A stretch of 7,639 bases of DNA, from positions 1 to 7,639 of the forward strand of contig JAHDGN010000145.1 in the NCBI GenBank assembly GCA_020627645.1, written 5' to 3'. The notes under the pieces were generated by a model, which ran no database searches, was not told the DNA's origin, and worked only from the letters and a program-made list of their open reading frames with translations. This document shows positions 5,730 to 7,639 of the stretch, one piece after another (the first letter of the stretch is position 1; the number at the start of each line of letters is the position of its first letter). The stretch is from Akkermansiaceae bacterium (GTDB taxonomy: Bacteria > Verrucomicrobiota > Verrucomicrobiia > Verrucomicrobiales > Akkermansiaceae). The translations under genes were made by a program, and so were the position numbers.

Positions 5730-6275
5730 TCAAGGAACTCGGAAGATGTGGTCTGGGTTGCCATCGTTGGGGTCGCGGACTTTACGGCCTGACGGGATGC
5801 CTCGGACGTCGACGGCTTTGTTGGTCCATGGGTTGTAGACAAAGCCTGGTTTTCCAGGAATGGGGATGGCGGTGCGGTAAGTTTTTTTCGGTTTCTTGGG
5901 TGGGGTGGGGGTGGTTTTTGGTTCTGGGGTGCTCGATGACGAGTTGGATGAGCTCGAAGAAGATGATGAGCTGGATGAGGAAGAAGAGGTTTCTTTCTTT
6001 TTAGCATTCGCACGTGCTCTAGCGCGGGCCTTTGCTTTGGCGGCAGCGGCTGCTTTTTTCTTTTTCAGTGCGGCTCGTCGTTCAGCGGCTTCACGGTTGG
6101 CTTTTTCGCGAGCTTCGAGAAGCTGTGCTTCTTCTGGAGAAAGTTTTATGTTCTCCGCGGTTCTGATGGTTGGTGAAGGAGAGACGGTCGAAGATGGGTC
6201 TAAAGGGGGGTAGGTGCAGCTGGGAAAGAAAAGGGCGGCAATGAGGAGGGGAAAGAGCTGCTTGATGGAAATCAT
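5730..6275 (-). CDS. Serine-rich putative lipoprotein with basic helix and conserved-looking C-terminus
   Basis: The 181-aa product starts with a lipoprotein-type signal: K5, a hydrophobic core at 7-17 and Cys at 20 (FFPSC). The Phe at -3 is a poor fit to the usual lipobox. Thr at +2 would favour outer-membrane sorting if the rule for E. coli applies. Residues 45-95 are a charged helix, acidic-mixed at first and then Ala/Lys/Arg-rich (KKKKAAAAAKAKARARARA). Residues 97-110 are 14 serines, then Asn and four more serines, then a Pro/Thr/Lys linker to about 135. The C-terminal 45 residues look folded, with PGKPGFVYNPW (140-150), AVDVRGIPSG (154-163) and final IFRVP; I recall similar tails on small verrucomicrobial proteins but cannot confirm a family. 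Probably anchored in an envelope membrane with the tail displayed on a flexible spacer. It is divergent from the LuxE-like gene. No catalytic function is assignable. Confidence 0.8.
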   Translation of the reverse strand: MISIKQLFPLLIAALFFPSCTYPPLDPSSTVSPSPTIRTAENIKLSPEEAQLLEAREKANREAAERRAALKKKKAAAAAKAKARARARANAKKKETSSSSSSSSSSSSSSNSSSSTPEPKTTPTPPKKPKKTYRTAIPIPGKPGFVYNPWTNKAVDVRGIPSGRKVRDPNDGNPDHIFRVP

Positions 6276-6291
6276 GGCTTTTATGGTTAAT

Positions 6292-6321
6292 TTGGGTTAA
6301 GGATAAACCGTTGTTGATACT
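6292..6321 (+). promoter_or_regulatory. Weak candidate promoter for the luxE-luxC pair
   Basis: In the 123-bp divergent gap, TTGGGT (6292-6297) and GATACT (6316-6321) are 18 nt apart; they match three and four of six consensus bases. A start near 6328 would leave a leader of about 70 nt. On the other strand, TATCCT around 6302-6307 could be a -10 for the lipoprotein gene but lacks a good -35. Confidence 0.2.
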
Positions 6322-6398
6322 TATGGAATCTTTTTCGTGTTGTTTTGGTGGTTTGTCAAGGGGTGGAGTGTGCGAAATTCCTTATGGGATATAGGTTT

Positions 6399-7424
6399 AT
6401 GGTCGACGGAGATGTGCTAAAAAAAGTGCGGAACGTGGTGGTTTCTGGTGGTGAGGGTTTTGAGGAAGTGGCCTTGGATTTGTTTGAGTGGCAGTTTGAG
6501 AGGAATTTGGCTTTTGGAAGATTTTGTGAATCGTTGGGGAAGGTGCCTGGTGGGGTGAAGGGTTGGGAAGAGGTGCCGGTGGTTCCGACGGGGGCGTTTA
6601 AGATGAAGAAATTTCCGGTGTTTTGTGGAGATGAGGCTGCGGCGAAGAGGAAATTTTTGACTTCGGGGACGACGGGTGAGGTGAGAGGGGTGCATTTGAT
6701 GAGGGGGACGGAGGTGTATGATTTGTCGATTGTGGAGGGTTGGAAACGGGGTGGGTTGCCGAATTTGGAAGATTTTGAAGTTTTGTTTGTGGGACCTTGG
6801 GCGGGAGCGAGGGGTGATTCGTCATTGGGACATATGTTTGGGGTTTTGGGTGGGTTTGAGGAGGAGAGGTTCTTGGTGAGGAATGGGAGATTTGAATTGG
6901 GTCGGTTGTATCGAGCAGTGGAGTCTGGGCAGCGTGTCTTTTTGATGGGAACGGCGTTGGGGTTCTTGAATTTGATGGAGGTTATTGCAGGGCTGAAGTT
7001 GCCGGAGGGCTCTGTTTTGTTGGAGACGGGTGGGTATAAGGGGACGGGACGAGTGTTGGAAAAGGCGGAGTTTTATCGAAATCTTGGGGAATTTTTTGGG
7101 GTGGGTGATGGGGTGATTTGGAATGAGTATGGGATGACGGAGTTGTCGAGCCAGGCCTACGCGACGGGGGGTGATGGTTGGCATGAATTTCCGGGTTGGT
7201 GTCGGTTACGGGTGTTGGATGTGGTGAGTGGAGAGGAAGTGGAAGTGGGGGAGGTGGGTTATGTGGTTGTTTATGATTTGGCGAATGTGTGGAGTGTGTC
7301 GGCGATTGGGACTCAGGACTTTGCGGTGCGGGGCGAGGGAGGGAGATTTCGGTTGCTGGGGCGAGATTCGGGGGCGCTGCCGCGAGGGTGTTCGAGAACT
7401 GTTGATGAGATGTTAGGTCGATGA
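6399..7424 (+). CDS. LuxE-like acyl-protein synthetase
   Basis: The 341-aa product matches the LuxE/acyl-protein synthetase family, which activates a fatty acid with ATP and holds it as a thioester before handing it to a LuxC-type reductase. Motifs are VPVVPTGAFK (59-68), the nucleotide-binding TSGTTG (88-93), SSLGHM (141-146), ETGGYKGTGR (209-218), an adenylation-enzyme-like NEYGMTELSSQ (242-252), and GRDSGALPRGCS (321-332). C331, ten residues from the end, is placed like the acyl-accepting C-terminal cysteine of Vibrio LuxE. The frame opens at a TTG at 6345 and has an ATG at 6384; the ATG at 6399 is preferred because GGGA lies about nine bases upstream, but this is not certain. The stop overlaps the next gene's ATG. 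Phenylacetate-CoA-ligase-like enzymes share some motifs, but the LuxC partner supports LuxE. Codons are strongly G/T-rich with almost no C. Confidence 0.88.
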   Translation: MVDGDVLKKVRNVVVSGGEGFEEVALDLFEWQFERNLAFGRFCESLGKVPGGVKGWEEVPVVPTGAFKMKKFPVFCGDEAAAKRKFLTSGTTGEVRGVHLMRGTEVYDLSIVEGWKRGGLPNLEDFEVLFVGPWAGARGDSSLGHMFGVLGGFEEERFLVRNGRFELGRLYRAVESGQRVFLMGTALGFLNLMEVIAGLKLPEGSVLLETGGYKGTGRVLEKAEFYRNLGEFFGVGDGVIWNEYGMTELSSQAYATGGDGWHEFPGWCRLRVLDVVSGEEVEVGEVGYVVVYDLANVWSVSAIGTQDFAVRGEGGRFRLLGRDSGALPRGCSRTVDEMLGR

Positions 7425-7639
7425 AGAGGTTGAGTTTGGATGAGAGAATTGGGGTGATTTTGGCCGTGGCCGAGGATTGGAAGCAATGGGTGGGGGGCTT
7501 AGATGAGGAGTTGTTGAGGAAGGTTTATGAGGAGGAGGTCGGATGGGATTCAAGGGTGAGGGAGCCGGGAGTGATTCTGCATGTGGTGAGTGGGAATACT
7601 TGGCATGCTTTATGTCAGTCGCTGGTGAATGGAATTTTG
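7421..7639 (+). CDS. LuxC-like acyl-CoA reductase, 5' part
   Basis: An ATG at 7421 within the ATGA overlap of the preceding stop opens 73 codons that run off the right edge. The fragment begins MKRLSLDERIGVILAVAEDW and contains PGVILHVVSGNTWHALCQS (49-67) followed by LVNGIL, which fits the LuxC N-terminal signature of a His, a Gly-Asn pair, then a Ser and GLL-like segment. LuxC enzymes reduce an acyl group delivered as a thioester to aldehyde with NADPH. The catalytic cysteine region lies outside the window, so activity cannot be judged. AGGT lies four bases before the ATG and translation is probably coupled to the upstream gene. Confidence 0.8.
   Translation, partial: MKRLSLDERIGVILAVAEDWKQWVGGLDEELLRKVYEEEVGWDSRVREPGVILHVVSGNTWHALCQSLVNGIL

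Overview
This window looks like chromosomal DNA of a bacterium in the PVC superphylum, most likely Verrucomicrobiota. That placement is inferred from gene content and order: a tyrA-aroA-cmk-plsC operon, a zinc-ribbon/transmembrane/HEAT-like protein of a type common in Planctomycetes and Verrucomicrobia, and a serine-rich lipoprotein with a short C-terminal domain ending in IFRVP. No rRNA, tRNA, CRISPR array, transposase or phage gene was seen.

Layout from left to right. Positions 1-87 hold the 5' end of a minus-strand gene of uncertain identity. Next, also on the minus strand, is a 524-aa membrane protein (186-1760) with its own candidate promoter. The core is a minus-strand operon transcribed tyrA (5461-4610), aroA (4613-3294), cmk (3297-2590), plsC (2572-1961). 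The tyrA/aroA and aroA/cmk pairs overlap by the 4-base ATGA motif and cmk and plsC are 17 nt apart. It makes the prephenate-to-tyrosine step, the shikimate-to-EPSP step, a (d)CMP kinase for nucleotide supply and a lysophosphatidate acyltransferase for membrane lipids. A 268-bp gap with small dyads separates it from a minus-strand lipoprotein gene (5730-6275). Diverging from that, on the plus strand, is a LuxE-like acyl-protein synthetase gene (6399-7424), followed with another ATGA overlap by the start of a LuxC-like acyl-CoA reductase gene (7421 to the window edge). The pair suggests a fatty acyl reduction route giving an aldehyde; no luciferase gene is visible.

Two properties stand out beyond the gene list. 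First, the plus strand is strongly G-over-C rich in genes of both orientations, so the minus-strand proteins are enriched in His/Gln/Thr/Pro while the plus-strand LuxE is enriched in Gly/Val/Glu/Phe/Trp; this suggests replication-strand bias. Second, heptanucleotide repeats of consensus GANTNAA lie over the start of tyrA, and a degenerate copy lies over the stop codon of cmk. Nothing here is clearly a new defence or mobile system. The best candidates for a second look are the LuxE/LuxC pair, the lipoprotein, the heptad repeats and the strand asymmetry.
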